A DNA stretch of 64,000 nt from Psychrobacillus sp. OK028 (GCF_900103605.1 NZ_FNHY01000001.1:434001-498000), one strand, 5' to 3'; shown: positions 44,282 through 54,442, counted from the stretch's first letter. The notes: a model not told the origin generated them from the letters alone. Numbers and translations are program-made.

Positions 44282-44668
44282 CTATTGTAGCGGTGGTATT
44301 AAATGATTTAAACGTAAAACTCCAATTATATACTGATAATATAAATTTACATCCACATAGATGGAAGAATGCTTTATGTCGACTTTAATGGGTTGGATTT
44401 CTAACTCATTTAAAGCTTCCTTAAAGATAGTAAGCCTTTTGGACTCTTGTTGAGTTTCAACGATTCCTTCTCGACATATGTATATGGGAAAAAAATTTGC
44501 AGTATTTACTGGTTTCAATGCAATTGCTATAGAAAAATAGTTAATATTGTCTTTAGTGGAAGAAAAAATAAATGCTTGATGTATACGGTCCTTGTTTACC
44601 TTTGCAAGTTCACAAAGTTCGTAAATATCACCATAACCTTCACCTAGTTCTATAAAACGTTGAATCAT
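44282..44668 (-). CDS. Conserved Bacillales protein (DUF7147, YlbA-like)
   Basis: A 128-residue soluble protein opening MIQRFIELGEGYGDIYELCE and ending YYQYIIGVLRLNHLIPPLQ, a conserved pattern in Bacillales. I believe it corresponds to B. subtilis YlbA, and relatives are sometimes mislabelled as methylthioribose kinase, but it is far too short for that. GGAAGTG precedes the ATG. It is convergent with ylbG (6 nt between stops). Function is unknown. Confidence 0.75.
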   Translation of the reverse strand: MIQRFIELGEGYGDIYELCELAKVNKDRIHQAFIFSSTKDNINYFSIAIALKPVNTANFFPIYICREGIVETQQESKRLTIFKEALNELEIQPIKVDIKHSSIYVDVNLYYQYIIGVLRLNHLIPPLQ

Positions 44669-44721
44669 TTGAAAACACTTCCTTTCTCATATATCTTACC
44701 ACTTTGTTGGAGGACAATTCT

Positions 44722-46140
44722 ATGAAATTTGTTTTAAGTTTTTTATGCCTACTCCTAGTTGTTACTAATAGTGTTCTTCTTTTGTTTCAATACGATGCCT
44801 ACTCTTCTGGTTTGGAAGAGAATGGACAAGCATTCTACTACGAGCAAGAAGTGGATATGAAAGTTAAGAAGGATAAGCTTGTTATTAAACAACACTTTAA
44901 CAATCTGCTAAATGAAGAAATTACTATTTTATGGCCAATTAACAGTCAAAATCGAAGCTGCGATTTAGAAACTAGTGATAGCTGTAGCCGCCTAACGGAG
45001 GATTTGACTACGTTTAAAGCTGGAGAAGATTCTACCCAGAGTGTTTCTTATGAAATCCCATTAGTAGATGGTTTAATTGATGGTCAATTAATTCAAAACT
45101 TCCTTGTAAAACTTGACACAGGAGGGGTTTCTCTCACTTCACTTCATATAACAGATGAACTGAAAAGAGGGGGGATGTGGGTATCTGGATTACCTGTAAT
45201 TGGTAAGACTTCTCTTGATTTAATCGATTATACACTTTCTTTCGGTGCTGGTGATGTTCAAGAATTGTATTGGCAGCAAGAGGTATTGCCGATTCAATAT
45301 GAGGATGATAACTTCACTATATATGCATCTAATACATTGTCTGATGAAGTCACTAACTTACTTGAGGAATTAAAGTTTACGAATAACGAGCATTTAGCAG
45401 TACTTTTTGTAGAAGGTAAGAATAATATTAATGCTTCACGTATTACTTTTATCCAGCAAGGGGATATTGCATCTATACAAAATCAGCTAATCATCAACAA
45501 TATACAAGCTGAGTATGATTTAGCGCAGGACGACCAGCTCATTGCTGAAGTTCTGAGTAGCTTTTTGATGGAAATACCTGTTGGATCAGCGAAGTCAATT
45601 TGGATGTATGAAACGATAAATAATTATTTTACAATTGATCAACGAGTAGAATTTCAAATTGCTTTACAAAACAATAAGCAAATAACAGCAGCGAAATTGG
45701 ATGAGTTATTAACAGCTATCATCAATTTAAAAACGTCCTTTTTTGTATCCAATTCACACTCAGAGGCAGAAAACTTCCCATTATTATTTGAAGATTCTCG
45801 ACCTGTTTACATCCAGGAGATAAAACAGGAACAAATGAAAATTCTATTCAAGGATGGAAAGGTTTTATATGCAGCAGAACCATTATTAAATGCTTTAGGG
45901 TATACTCTTAAAAATACAGACAAGGGTTTATATGTGCAGAATGAAACGAGAGCATTTCGTTTTCCGATTCAAGAACCTTTTTATGTATTGAATAAAAAAA
46001 GGTATGATGCCTTATCAGAACCTTTCGAAGTTATTGGAACACAATTATATATTGAAGAAGCGTGGATGATACGTTTGTTTTTGTTGAATATCGAAAAACA
46101 AGACAAACGAATAAACATTATACAATCCGCACAATTTTAG
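44722..46140 (+). CDS. Hypothetical exported protein with stalk-like C-terminal domain
   Basis: A 472-residue protein with a single N-terminal hydrophobic helix (about residues 4-22), so secreted or membrane anchored. The middle 300 residues have no motif I recognise, but CDLETSDSC may form a disulfide. The C-terminal 90 residues (starting ILFKDGKVLYAAEPLLNALG) look like the copper amine oxidase N-terminal-like repeat domain common in extracellular Bacillales proteins. TTGGAGGAC precedes the ATG at 44722. It runs into rsmD 15 nt later, so it is cotranscribed with rsmD–coaD. Confidence 0.75.
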   Translation: MKFVLSFLCLLLVVTNSVLLLFQYDAYSSGLEENGQAFYYEQEVDMKVKKDKLVIKQHFNNLLNEEITILWPINSQNRSCDLETSDSCSRLTEDLTTFKAGEDSTQSVSYEIPLVDGLIDGQLIQNFLVKLDTGGVSLTSLHITDELKRGGMWVSGLPVIGKTSLDLIDYTLSFGAGDVQELYWQQEVLPIQYEDDNFTIYASNTLSDEVTNLLEELKFTNNEHLAVLFVEGKNNINASRITFIQQGDIASIQNQLIINNIQAEYDLAQDDQLIAEVLSSFLMEIPVGSAKSIWMYETINNYFTIDQRVEFQIALQNNKQITAAKLDELLTAIINLKTSFFVSNSHSEAENFPLLFEDSRPVYIQEIKQEQMKILFKDGKVLYAAEPLLNALGYTLKNTDKGLYVQNETRAFRFPIQEPFYVLNKKRYDALSEPFEVIGTQLYIEEAWMIRLFLLNIEKQDKRINIIQSAQF

Positions 46141-46155
46141 GATTGGAGTTAAAAA

Positions 46156-47209
<1,054 letters not shown>

Positions 47210-47216
47210 TCAAACG

Positions 47217-47246
47217 AAAACCTCGACATCCAATCGAGGTTTTTTA
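47217..47246 (+). terminator. Terminator after coaD
   Basis: AAAACCTCGA and TCGAGGTTTT form a 10-bp stem with a 7-nt loop, then a T run. Confidence 0.9.
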
Positions 47247-47339
47247 TTTTTCTAAGATTAGGAAGTAAAAAAAATCTCGGAAAAAAATTCAGATGGACGC
47301 GTATCGCGCTTGAATCTGTTTTGATATCTCATCTATTTC

Positions 47340-47396
47340 ACAGCTCGAGGACTCGAGCTGTGCCCACTGAAAGTGTCCGACCTTCGCTACAATCAA
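47340..47396. repeat. Partial TTGATT/AATCAA element with perfect palindrome
   Basis: The right half matches the 42855 element (TGCCCAC-GAAAG-GTCCGACC…GCTACAATCAA). Its left end is a perfect palindrome ACAGCTCGAG GA CTCGAGCTGT (47340-47361). The usual left half is missing, so this is a truncated or rearranged copy. Confidence 0.7.
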
Positions 47397-47414
47397 AGGA
47401 TATCTAGGTTTCTC

Positions 47415-48290
47415 TTATAAGAAAAATAATATAGGAATGATGAGCATGTGAAGAAAGCGGAATAGAATATATTTTCGAATAGGTATCTTTGCTTTTTGAG
47501 CAAGCACTATTATTTGCATATGAATACTTACTCCACTAAAAGCAATAATAAGAGCAACTATAAAAGGTAAAAGCGTGGAGCCTGTTAACATTTCTCCAGC
47601 TAAGCTAATTCCACCAGTCATTTCAAAGAGAGATGCTACAAAAACTAGTAGGATAGGTGAAATATTAGGGACAATTTCTTTGACGGATTCAAATACGATA
47701 AAACTTACTGTAGTAAAAAATATAACAGTCGTACCAATGAGCAGCAATATTTGATAGGTCTCTTTTATACTTTCCTGAAATGGAGAATCAGAAGTTTTTT
47801 GAACATGTCTATTTTCATGGATAGCAGGAGATAAAATGATAAATACTATTAAAAACAATAAATTGACAGCATGGATTATTAGTAAAAGTTTAATTCCCGC
47901 AATTTCTGCATGGAAGATTTCTATTCCTACAAACCCTATAACAAACATTGGACTAGGAGCATGGCATATGGCAAGCAACCACCCTGCATTGCTCTTATTA
48001 AGTGTACCAAGGTCCTTTAAAGAGGTTATTATCGCAGCACCACTAGGAAACCCACCTATCGCACTTAATAAGTAAATATTAATGTACAGTTTAAACTTAT
48101 TCGTCGTATTTAAAAAAGAATTTTGAGAACGAATAAATAGCTGAGTTATTACTAAATAAGGTAGTAAATATGGCAGTAGGGCGGTCGTGAAAATCCTCAT
48201 ACCTTCGACTGCACCTTTGTGTGCAACTCCAGGCTGTAAAAACAAAAGGACAATAAGAGCCCAACTGCCAATTGTTATTAGTCTATGCAT
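47415..48290 (-). CDS. ylbJ: YlbJ-like sporulation membrane protein, short form
   Basis: A 291-residue polytopic membrane protein with nucleoside-recognition-like (Gate) features: LPYLLPYLVITQLF and GGFPSGAAIITSL. Its slot beside coaD matches ylbJ, a SigE-controlled sporulation gene needed for heat-resistant spores in B. subtilis. The B. subtilis protein is about 400 residues, so this version is about a quarter shorter; the shortening could be lineage-specific. AAAGGATG precedes the ATG. Confidence 0.78.
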   Translation of the reverse strand: MHRLITIGSWALIVLLFLQPGVAHKGAVEGMRIFTTALLPYLLPYLVITQLFIRSQNSFLNTTNKFKLYINIYLLSAIGGFPSGAAIITSLKDLGTLNKSNAGWLLAICHAPSPMFVIGFVGIEIFHAEIAGIKLLLIIHAVNLLFLIVFIILSPAIHENRHVQKTSDSPFQESIKETYQILLLIGTTVIFFTTVSFIVFESVKEIVPNISPILLVFVASLFEMTGGISLAGEMLTGSTLLPFIVALIIAFSGVSIHMQIIVLAQKAKIPIRKYILFRFLHMLIIPILFFL

Positions 48291-48387
48291 GTAAAATTCA
48301 TCCTTTGTTCACATAAATTTTGTCAGAAAAAAATGGAAGTGATAAACTAATATTCAAATGTGTTGTAGAAAGAGAGGGATATTTTTG

Positions 48388-49434
48388 ATGAAGAAGAGAA
48401 ATCCTATAATCCTTCTTTTCATAGTAATAATTATGTTAGCATTAGGTTTTTATCCAATGGAGTTTTATATTTCTAAACCAGGTGGTGCATACGAACTGGA
48501 TCCATTTGTAGAAGTTGATGGAGGTGACCAGGATGACATTGGAACGTTGAGTCTCCTTACTATCGCCCTTTCAAAAGCTACTCCGCTCACATATGCCTAT
48601 GCCAAAATGACGGACAGTCAAAAAATTTACAAAGCAAATGAAATCCGTCAAAAAGATGAGGATGAAAAAGAATATAATGTTCGTCAATTAAAGCTTATGT
48701 CTAATTCTCAATTTAATGCTATTACAGTTGCATTTGATCGAGCAAATAAGCCTTACACTGTATTAAATAACGGAATATTTATTTTTAATGTGGTTGATGA
48801 AAGTGCAGCTGATGGAATATTAGAGGCTGGAGACAAAATTTTAAAGATTGATGATATTGATAATTTAACGGAAGAGTCTATAAGAGCATATCTAGCTAAT
48901 AAAGCAGAGGGGGATGTTATTCGTTTAAAAGTCGAACGTGATGGTCGCCAGTTGGATAAACAAGTATCCCTTAAAACTTTACCAGGTGTACTTGAAACGC
49001 CGGCAATTGGTATTAGCTACACAGCAGACAAAAAAGTTGAAACGACACCTGCTGTACATATAAACTCGGAAGATATTGGAGGACCATCTGCTGGGTTAAT
49101 GTTCACTTTAGAAATCTTAAATCAGTTATTACCAGAAGATATTACTAAGGGTTATAAAATAGCAGGCACTGGTGAAATGAGAGAGGATGGAACTGTCGGT
49201 AGAATTGGTGGGATTGATTTAAAAGTAATTGCTGCGGACAAAAAGGGTATGGAAATAATGTTTGCACCTAATGATGAAATTGATCCTACTATTTTGGCTA
49301 ATAATCCAGGACTGACATCGAATTATGAAGAAGCCTTAAAATCGGCAAGAAAAATAGGTACGAAAATGAAAATCGTACCTGTGAAAACTATTGATGATGC
49401 ACTTGCTTATTTAGACCAATTAGAGCCTAAATAA
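48388..49434 (+). CDS. ylbL: YlbL, PDZ-containing Lon-like (S16) membrane protease
   Basis: A 348-residue protein with an N-terminal membrane helix, a PDZ domain (about 120-205) and a Lon-type protease domain with the catalytic serine in GGPSAGLMF and the catalytic lysine in IDLKVIAADKKG. In B. subtilis YlbL helps to remove the division inhibitor YneA after DNA damage. The ATG at 48388 is chosen because AGAGGGA lies about 7 nt upstream and the signal helix then begins MKKRNP. Confidence 0.92.
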   Translation: MKKRNPIILLFIVIIMLALGFYPMEFYISKPGGAYELDPFVEVDGGDQDDIGTLSLLTIALSKATPLTYAYAKMTDSQKIYKANEIRQKDEDEKEYNVRQLKLMSNSQFNAITVAFDRANKPYTVLNNGIFIFNVVDESAADGILEAGDKILKIDDIDNLTEESIRAYLANKAEGDVIRLKVERDGRQLDKQVSLKTLPGVLETPAIGISYTADKKVETTPAVHINSEDIGGPSAGLMFTLEILNQLLPEDITKGYKIAGTGEMREDGTVGRIGGIDLKVIAADKKGMEIMFAPNDEIDPTILANNPGLTSNYEEALKSARKIGTKMKIVPVKTIDDALAYLDQLEPK

Positions 49435-49435
49435 T

Positions 49436-50653
49436 CTATTCAAAAATTATAGGAGCAATTCGAAAATCACTGCCAACCATATGTTGACTAGATGAAGTTT
49501 GTAATCCCAAGTAATATAAGTCAGCTGCTTTGATGTCTAACTGCAACTGTTTATCCTTTTTACTTGCGGCTACCCTGCTTATAAGAGGGAGCTGCAAGTC
49601 TTTTTTTATACTCTTTAAATATGTCTGTCCATTCTTATTCATTGCTAAAGGTCTAATATATGTGGGGGCATCGATTTCGCGTAATTGACTCCACGTAAAG
49701 TCGGTGTAAATGTGCGTTAGCATTCGCTGGATCCTTGTCCATGTAAAGCGCTTTGATTTTATTTGCATCATAAAAGATTGAAAGCTAGTATGGGCCCTTG
49801 CTGCTTTCCAAATGGCATTTTCCATTCCCTCCGTGATTTCAGCGATTTGAGCCAACTTTTCAGGAGATGAGCGAAGTATAATTAACCGTAATATCGGATA
49901 AAACTTTTCCCAGCTCGCAAAAGAACCGTGTAAACTTTCCCATTCGGTTAGCCCTCCTAAGCTTTTGTTAGGCATGTAAGCATCTACTGCTGAAAGCTTC
50001 TGACCCTCGAAAAGTAGTTTACGAATACCCGTTGCGCTAGCTATCGTTTCGGTATTGCTTGCATCATCATGATAATTAGCGACAACACGCTGAATCGTTT
50101 CGGGTTGAATTTTACTATTTAACAGGTTTGCGGCCTGAATATAATGGTATCCTAATATATTATTTGGTTTAGAGAGATCAACTAAACGAACATTCGTGTT
50201 TTTAGAAATCTCATGATAGGCTTCATTTAATGCTTTCGGATAACTCAGCCCTTTTTTCATGTAACCTGCTATGGCTGTATTATATTCTTCACTTTTGGTT
50301 AATAATAGATTGTAGGTTTGTTGAAATGCCTCTAAAGAACCCTCTTCACTTCCGAAGCAAAAGGAATGGCATTTTAAAGCATCTAATAAAAATAAAGCCC
50401 CTTTTGCAAAATCACTCGCTTGGGCTGTAGCAAATGCATAAGGAAGCTCAATTACTAAATCAACACCCGCAGCGATAGCCATTTTGGAGCGAGTCCATTT
50501 ATCAACAAGTGCTGGTTCGCCGCGCTGTAGAAAGTTACCTGACATAACGGCAATGACAATATCGCTATTTGTTTTTAAACGGGTTTGCTGTAAGTGATGC
50601 AAATGACCGTTATGAAATGGATTATATTCTACAACAATTCCAGTCGCTTTCAT
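49436..50653 (-). CDS. tmcAL: tRNA(Met) cytidine acetate ligase TmcAL (YlbM)
   Basis: A 405-residue enzyme that makes N4-acetylcytidine at the wobble position of elongator tRNA-Met using acetate and ATP. The nucleotidyltransferase HNGH motif is in VVEYNPFHNGHLHHL, followed by MSGNFLQRGEPALVDKW. The start is the ATG at 50653 (MKATGIVVEYN); the TTG two codons upstream at 50659 has better spacing to AAAGGA and is possible. The frame stays open to 50740 but that is upstream sequence. Confidence 0.93.
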   Translation of the reverse strand: MKATGIVVEYNPFHNGHLHHLQQTRLKTNSDIVIAVMSGNFLQRGEPALVDKWTRSKMAIAAGVDLVIELPYAFATAQASDFAKGALFLLDALKCHSFCFGSEEGSLEAFQQTYNLLLTKSEEYNTAIAGYMKKGLSYPKALNEAYHEISKNTNVRLVDLSKPNNILGYHYIQAANLLNSKIQPETIQRVVANYHDDASNTETIASATGIRKLLFEGQKLSAVDAYMPNKSLGGLTEWESLHGSFASWEKFYPILRLIILRSSPEKLAQIAEITEGMENAIWKAARAHTSFQSFMMQIKSKRFTWTRIQRMLTHIYTDFTWSQLREIDAPTYIRPLAMNKNGQTYLKSIKKDLQLPLISRVAASKKDKQLQLDIKAADLYYLGLQTSSSQHMVGSDFRIAPIIFE

Positions 50654-50719
50654 CTTCAAATCAAATCCTTTCCTTACTGCAATTATAATGTTAAAATAAT
50701 GGAGTGACAAGAAATTATC

Positions 50720-50748
50720 TTGACATCTAAATTCAGTCATTATATAAT
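50720..50748 (+). promoter_or_regulatory. Consensus SigA promoter of ylbN–rpmF
   Basis: Perfect TTGACA and TATAAT hexamers with a 17-nt spacer, 29 nt before the ylbN ATG. This is the strongest promoter match in the window, as expected for a ribosomal protein operon. Confidence 0.9.
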
Positions 50749-50777
50749 CAACTTTGTTGTCTTGAGGTGATAATCGT

Positions 50778-51317
50778 ATGAAATGGGCAATTCATCAGCT
50801 ATCTAAATATCGTGAGAACGGACTAACTTTAGATGAATTCGTGGAACTCGAAAACGTGAAGAAGCGGAACCAGGACGTTCGAAGAATTTCACCCGTTCAC
50901 GTAAAAGGGCACTGTACATTTGGTGCAGCGCAAATGACTTGTCACTTTCAGCTTTCAGGAACTCTCATTTTACCTTGTGCACGCACGTGGGAGGATGTAG
51001 AATTTCCATTTGAGATTGAATCTGATGAAATCTTCAACTGGTCTGATACAGCACTAGCTTCTGCAAGAGCTTATGATAATTTTCATATTGTAGAAGGGGA
51101 TGTTATTGACGTAGACCCAGTTCTAGAGGAATTAATTCTTTTAGAAATTCCAATGCAAGTGTATAAAGAAGGTGCAGACCAATTTAGACATGAGGGTGGA
51201 AATGGTTGGAGTTATACAACAGATGAAGAGCTCAATGAAATGCAGGAAGATGAACAACCAAAAGTAGATCCAAGACTTGCTGATTTAGCAAAGTATTTTG
51301 ATCAAACAGACGAATAA
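50778..51317 (+). CDS. ylbN: YceD/DUF177 family protein YlbN
   Basis: A 179-residue protein of the YceD/DUF177 family, generally cotranscribed with rpmF and linked to 23S rRNA/50S biogenesis. The conserved segments HCTFGAAQMTCHFQLSGTLILP-type (shortened here) and CARTWEDVEFPFEIE are present, and the end EDEQPKVDPRLADLAKYFD is typical. TTGAGGTGA precedes the ATG. rpmF follows 24 nt later. Confidence 0.92.
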   Translation: MKWAIHQLSKYRENGLTLDEFVELENVKKRNQDVRRISPVHVKGHCTFGAAQMTCHFQLSGTLILPCARTWEDVEFPFEIESDEIFNWSDTALASARAYDNFHIVEGDVIDVDPVLEELILLEIPMQVYKEGADQFRHEGGNGWSYTTDEELNEMQEDEQPKVDPRLADLAKYFDQTDE

Positions 51318-51341
51318 TAGATCTGTAAGGAGGTGCCACCT

Positions 51342-51515
51342 ATGGCAGTACCAGCTAGAAGAACTTCTAAAACTGTAAAAAGAAAGCGTCGTACACATTT
51401 TAAATTATCCGTACCTGGTATGGTTGCTTGTTCAAATTGTGGTGAAATGAAATTGGCTCACCGTATTTGTAAATCTTGCGGTCAATACAAAGGGAAAGAA
51501 GTATTGAGCAAATAA
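51342..51515 (+). CDS. rpmF: 50S ribosomal protein L32
   Basis: A 57-residue ribosomal protein. The start [19 protein letters not shown] is standard; the ATG at 51342 follows AAGGAGGTG. It is the zinc-binding form, with CSNC and CKSC supplying four cysteines. A zinc-free paralogue, if any, would be elsewhere. Confidence 0.97.
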   Translation: MAVPARRTSKTVKRKRRTHFKLSVPGMVACSNCGEMKLAHRICKSCGQYKGKEVLSK

Positions 51516-51532
51516 TTCAGTATTTGTTCCTT

Positions 51533-51575
51533 AAAAGACTACCAAAGAGACCATGGCTCTTCGGTAGTCTTTTTC
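51533..51575 (+). terminator. Terminator after rpmF
   Basis: AAAAGACTACC and GGTAGTCTTTTT with an inner AAGAG/CTCTT pairing, then T residues. Confidence 0.9.
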
Positions 51576-51603
51576 TCTATATATTTTTAAGGGGTGTTGG
51601 AGA

Positions 51604-52365
51604 ATGACTTATACGTTAACAAAAAGGGAAGAAATTATCATACTGGAAATAAACAGACCTAATATTCATAATGCCATAAATATGGAAGTTCTAGAGGGCT
51701 TTAAAGAGTTAGTACATACAGTGAAAAAAGATAGTTCTATTAAATTAGCCGTGATTACCGGAGCGGGAGAAAAGTCTTTTTGTTCTGGTGGTGATTTATC
51801 TGTTTTTCATAAGTTAAAAACAGAGCGAGAATCCTATGATATGTTAAGTGAAACCGCAACTATTTTATATGATGTTGCTACAATGACCATTCCTACTTTA
51901 GCGTTAGTAAATGGAACTGCCATAGGTGGAGGGTGCGAGATTGCAACTTTATGTGATTATCGTTTAGTTAAAAAGGAAGCAAAATGTGGATTCATTCAAG
52001 GTCAATTAGCAATTACTTCTGGCTGGGGTGGTGGAACCTATTTGTGGGAAAAGGGAATGCGACAAGACTATACGCTCCAAATGTTAACCGAGGCGACTCC
52101 TTATCCATCTGACAAACTTCAGGCTATTGGTTGGGCAACGGAAGTTTTTGAAGGTAATAAATATAATGCGTTAGAATTATTTATCGATAAAATGATTGTG
52201 CCTCATGAGACTGTGCTACGAGCATACAAAATGCAATTAGTTAGAAAGTGGGAGCAATCCAAATTATTTGAACGAATTATGGAAGAGGTTCGAACATGTT
52301 CTGTGCTTTGGGCGCAGGACGCACATCATCAAGCGGTCGATGCATTTTTATCTAAAAAGAAATAA
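51604..52365 (+). CDS. Enoyl-CoA hydratase/isomerase (crotonase) family protein
   Basis: A 253-residue acyl-CoA-binding enzyme of the crotonase superfamily. The oxyanion-hole segments FCSGGDLSVF and NGTAIGGGCEIATLCDYR are present. The later FIQGQLAITSGWGGGTYL and the C-terminal pattern look closer to methylmalonyl/ethylmalonyl-CoA decarboxylase-like members than to classic hydratases, but I do not assign a reaction. AAGGGGTG precedes the ATG. The acyl-CoA carboxylase operon lies 0.7 kb downstream. Confidence 0.82.
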   Translation: MTYTLTKREEIIILEINRPNIHNAINMEVLEGFKELVHTVKKDSSIKLAVITGAGEKSFCSGGDLSVFHKLKTERESYDMLSETATILYDVATMTIPTLALVNGTAIGGGCEIATLCDYRLVKKEAKCGFIQGQLAITSGWGGGTYLWEKGMRQDYTLQMLTEATPYPSDKLQAIGWATEVFEGNKYNALELFIDKMIVPHETVLRAYKMQLVRKWEQSKLFERIMEEVRTCSVLWAQDAHHQAVDAFLSKKK

Positions 52366-52425
52366 TAAGAGAGTCTATTTGTACCCACTTTGCATATATT
52401 AATAAAAAAGCAAAGGGTGATCCAG

Positions 52426-52824
52426 ATGAATGTCAAATTGAGAAAAGATAGTTGGACTGAGGAAGAAGATAATCTTCTAAAAGAAATAATTTTGAACAAA
52501 ATTAATGAAGGTCACACACAAATTTCTGGTTTTCAGGAAGCGAGTGTCTTACTTGGAAGGTCAAAGCAGGCATGTGCATTCCGATGGAATAAAAATCTAC
52601 GCCCTCAAATTATTAAAAAAGAACAAAAACCGACTGCTTACTCTACAAAAGAATTAGCGGATTCATCTTCTCTACAAAACCATTTGCAACTGGCAATGGA
52701 AAGTTATGATGAAATGAAAAATTCCTATGACGAAATTTCAAGTGCCTATAATTTGTTGAAAAATGATTATGAACAGCTATTAAACTGGGTTAGACAGGGG
52801 ATCACTCATATAGAACGCAAGTAA
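52426..52824 (+). CDS. rsfA: RsfA-family (YlbO) prespore transcription regulator
   Basis: A 132-residue Myb/SANT-like DNA-binding protein of the RsfA family, which modulates SigF-dependent genes in the forespore. The N-terminal KDSWTEEEDNLLKEIILNKI and RSKQACAFRWNKNLR form the helix-turn-helix; the C-terminal half is a coiled coil. It is shorter than B. subtilis RsfA (about 190). The ATG at 52426 follows AAAGGGTGA. Confidence 0.88.
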   Translation: MNVKLRKDSWTEEEDNLLKEIILNKINEGHTQISGFQEASVLLGRSKQACAFRWNKNLRPQIIKKEQKPTAYSTKELADSSSLQNHLQLAMESYDEMKNSYDEISSAYNLLKNDYEQLLNWVRQGITHIERK

Positions 52825-52855
52825 AAGAAGCCTTTATATAAGGCTTCTTTTCTTA
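52823..52855 (+). terminator. Terminator after rsfA
   Basis: AAAAGAAGCCTT and AAGGCTTCTTTT form a 12-bp stem with a 5-nt loop, followed by CTTAT. Confidence 0.9.
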
Positions 52856-53010
52856 TATCTTTAATATATAGTATGATATTGTCTCCATTTTACTTCAATT
52901 AAGCGATTATTGTTAACTGTATCATAGGATTCTCCCCCCAAACTCTAGCGCTTAGCCCCTCTAGTCGCTTACTCTTTTGTTCTTTAAAAGTCATTTCATA
53001 AGAAATTAGT

Positions 53011-53026
53011 TGAAATCGCTTTCATA
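53011..53026 (+). promoter_or_regulatory. CcpA catabolite-responsive element (cre) at the acyl-CoA carboxylase promoter
   Basis: TTGAAATCGCTTTCAT matches the B. subtilis cre consensus WTGNAANCGNWNNCWW at every defined position and is a nearly perfect palindrome. It overlaps the -35 region of the likely promoter, so CcpA binding would repress. Confidence 0.75.
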
Positions 53027-53038
53027 ATTCGTATAGAC
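53011..53038 (+). promoter_or_regulatory. Promoter of the acyl-CoA carboxylase operon
   Basis: TTGAAA, a 16-nt spacer and TATAGA, 43 nt before the first gene. The -35 box lies within the cre site. Confidence 0.5.
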
Positions 53039-53080
53039 TAATATAGATGGGGAAATTGTTCGAATCGAGGGGGATGTAAA

Positions 53081-54442
53081 TTGAAGAAAGTTTTAATAGC
53101 AAATCGGGGAGAAATAGCTAGACGTATTATAAAAACATGTAAAAGATTAAATATCGAAACAGTAGCAATCTTTTCAGAGGCAGACAAAGATCTGCCTTAT
53201 GTAAAAGAAGCTGATTATGCATTTTTAATAGGACCAAGCCAAGTTCAACAATCCTATTTAAAAGCAGATGATATAATTGCGCTTGCAAAAAGGGAAAAGG
53301 TCGATGCAATTCATCCAGGCTACGGATTTTTATCGGAAAATGCTGAATTTGCTCGTAAAGCAGAGGCGGAAGGCATAACTTTTATTGGTCCAAAGCCTGA
53401 GACAATGGAAAAAATGGGAGATAAAATTGAGTCTCGAATCACGATGATTAATGCAAATGTTCCGGTTGTTCCAGGAACGGAAGAAGGACTGGCAACTGTA
53501 GAAGATGCAATACTAGCTGCTAGTTCGATTGGATATCCAATCATGTTAAAAGCTAGTGCGGGCGGCGGTGGAATAGGAATGATTCGCTGCGATGATGAAA
53601 CGACCCTTGTAAAACACTTTGAATCGATTAAAACAAGAGCAAAATCCTATTTTGGTAGCGATGTCGTTTTTCTTGAAAAATTCATAGATTCTTCGAGACA
53701 TATCGAAGTACAAATCTTTGGGGACAAACATGGCAATATCGTTCATTTATTTGAACGAAATTGTTCCGTACAGCGTAGAAACCAAAAAGTTATAGAAGAG
53801 GCACCTTCTCCTAATTTCCCACAGGAAGCTAGGGAAAAACTATGGGAGGCTGCTGTGAATGCCGCGAAAGCTGTAGATTATATAAATGCTGGTACGGTAG
53901 AATTTATCGTAGATCATAATCATCAATTTTATTTTTTAGAGATGAATACGAGGTTACAAGTAGAGCATCCGATTACGGAAGCAATTACTGGATTCGACTT
54001 AGTAGAATGGCAGTTAAAGGTTGCGGCAGGGGAAGAGCTGCCAGTGAAAGACCAATCTTCCATAAAGTCTCATGGACATGCTATTGAATTTAGAATATAT
54101 GCGGAGGACCCAAAAACATTCTTTCCGTCCCCGGGAACTATCGCTTCACAAAGCTGGGAAACAGAAGAAGATATCCGAATTGACTCAGGTTATGAGAAAG
54201 GCGATAAAGTCACGCCGTTCTATGATCCGATGATTTCTAAAGTTATAATCCATGGGGAAAATAGAAAATTAGCAATTGAGTCTGCACAAAAAGTGTTTTC
54301 TTCTGCTAAAATAGAAGGTGTGAAAACAAATATTCCACTATTCCAACAGTTCTTGAAAGATGAGAGCTTTACAAGTGGGGAGTATTCAACATCCGTTTTA
54401 GGGGAATGGATGCAGAGACAAAGGGAGGAAGTTTCAAAATGA
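53081..54442 (+). CDS. Biotin carboxylase subunit of an acyl-CoA carboxylase
   Basis: A 453-residue ATP-grasp biotin carboxylase (AccC type). KKVLIANRGEIARRII opens the protein, GGGGIGM is the ATP loop, and NTRLQVEHPITE carries active-site residues. A TTG at 53081 follows GAGGGGG. It overlaps the next gene (ATGA), and the set carboxylase–biotin carrier–carboxyltransferase resembles B. subtilis yngH–yngHB–yngE. That, together with the cre site, indicates catabolic acyl-CoA carboxylation (propionyl- or methylcrotonyl-CoA) rather than acetyl-CoA carboxylase for lipid synthesis. Confidence 0.88.
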   Translation: MKKVLIANRGEIARRIIKTCKRLNIETVAIFSEADKDLPYVKEADYAFLIGPSQVQQSYLKADDIIALAKREKVDAIHPGYGFLSENAEFARKAEAEGITFIGPKPETMEKMGDKIESRITMINANVPVVPGTEEGLATVEDAILAASSIGYPIMLKASAGGGGIGMIRCDDETTLVKHFESIKTRAKSYFGSDVVFLEKFIDSSRHIEVQIFGDKHGNIVHLFERNCSVQRRNQKVIEEAPSPNFPQEAREKLWEAAVNAAKAVDYINAGTVEFIVDHNHQFYFLEMNTRLQVEHPITEAITGFDLVEWQLKVAAGEELPVKDQSSIKSHGHAIEFRIYAEDPKTFFPSPGTIASQSWETEEDIRIDSGYEKGDKVTPFYDPMISKVIIHGENRKLAIESAQKVFSSAKIEGVKTNIPLFQQFLKDESFTSGEYSTSVLGEWMQRQREEVSK

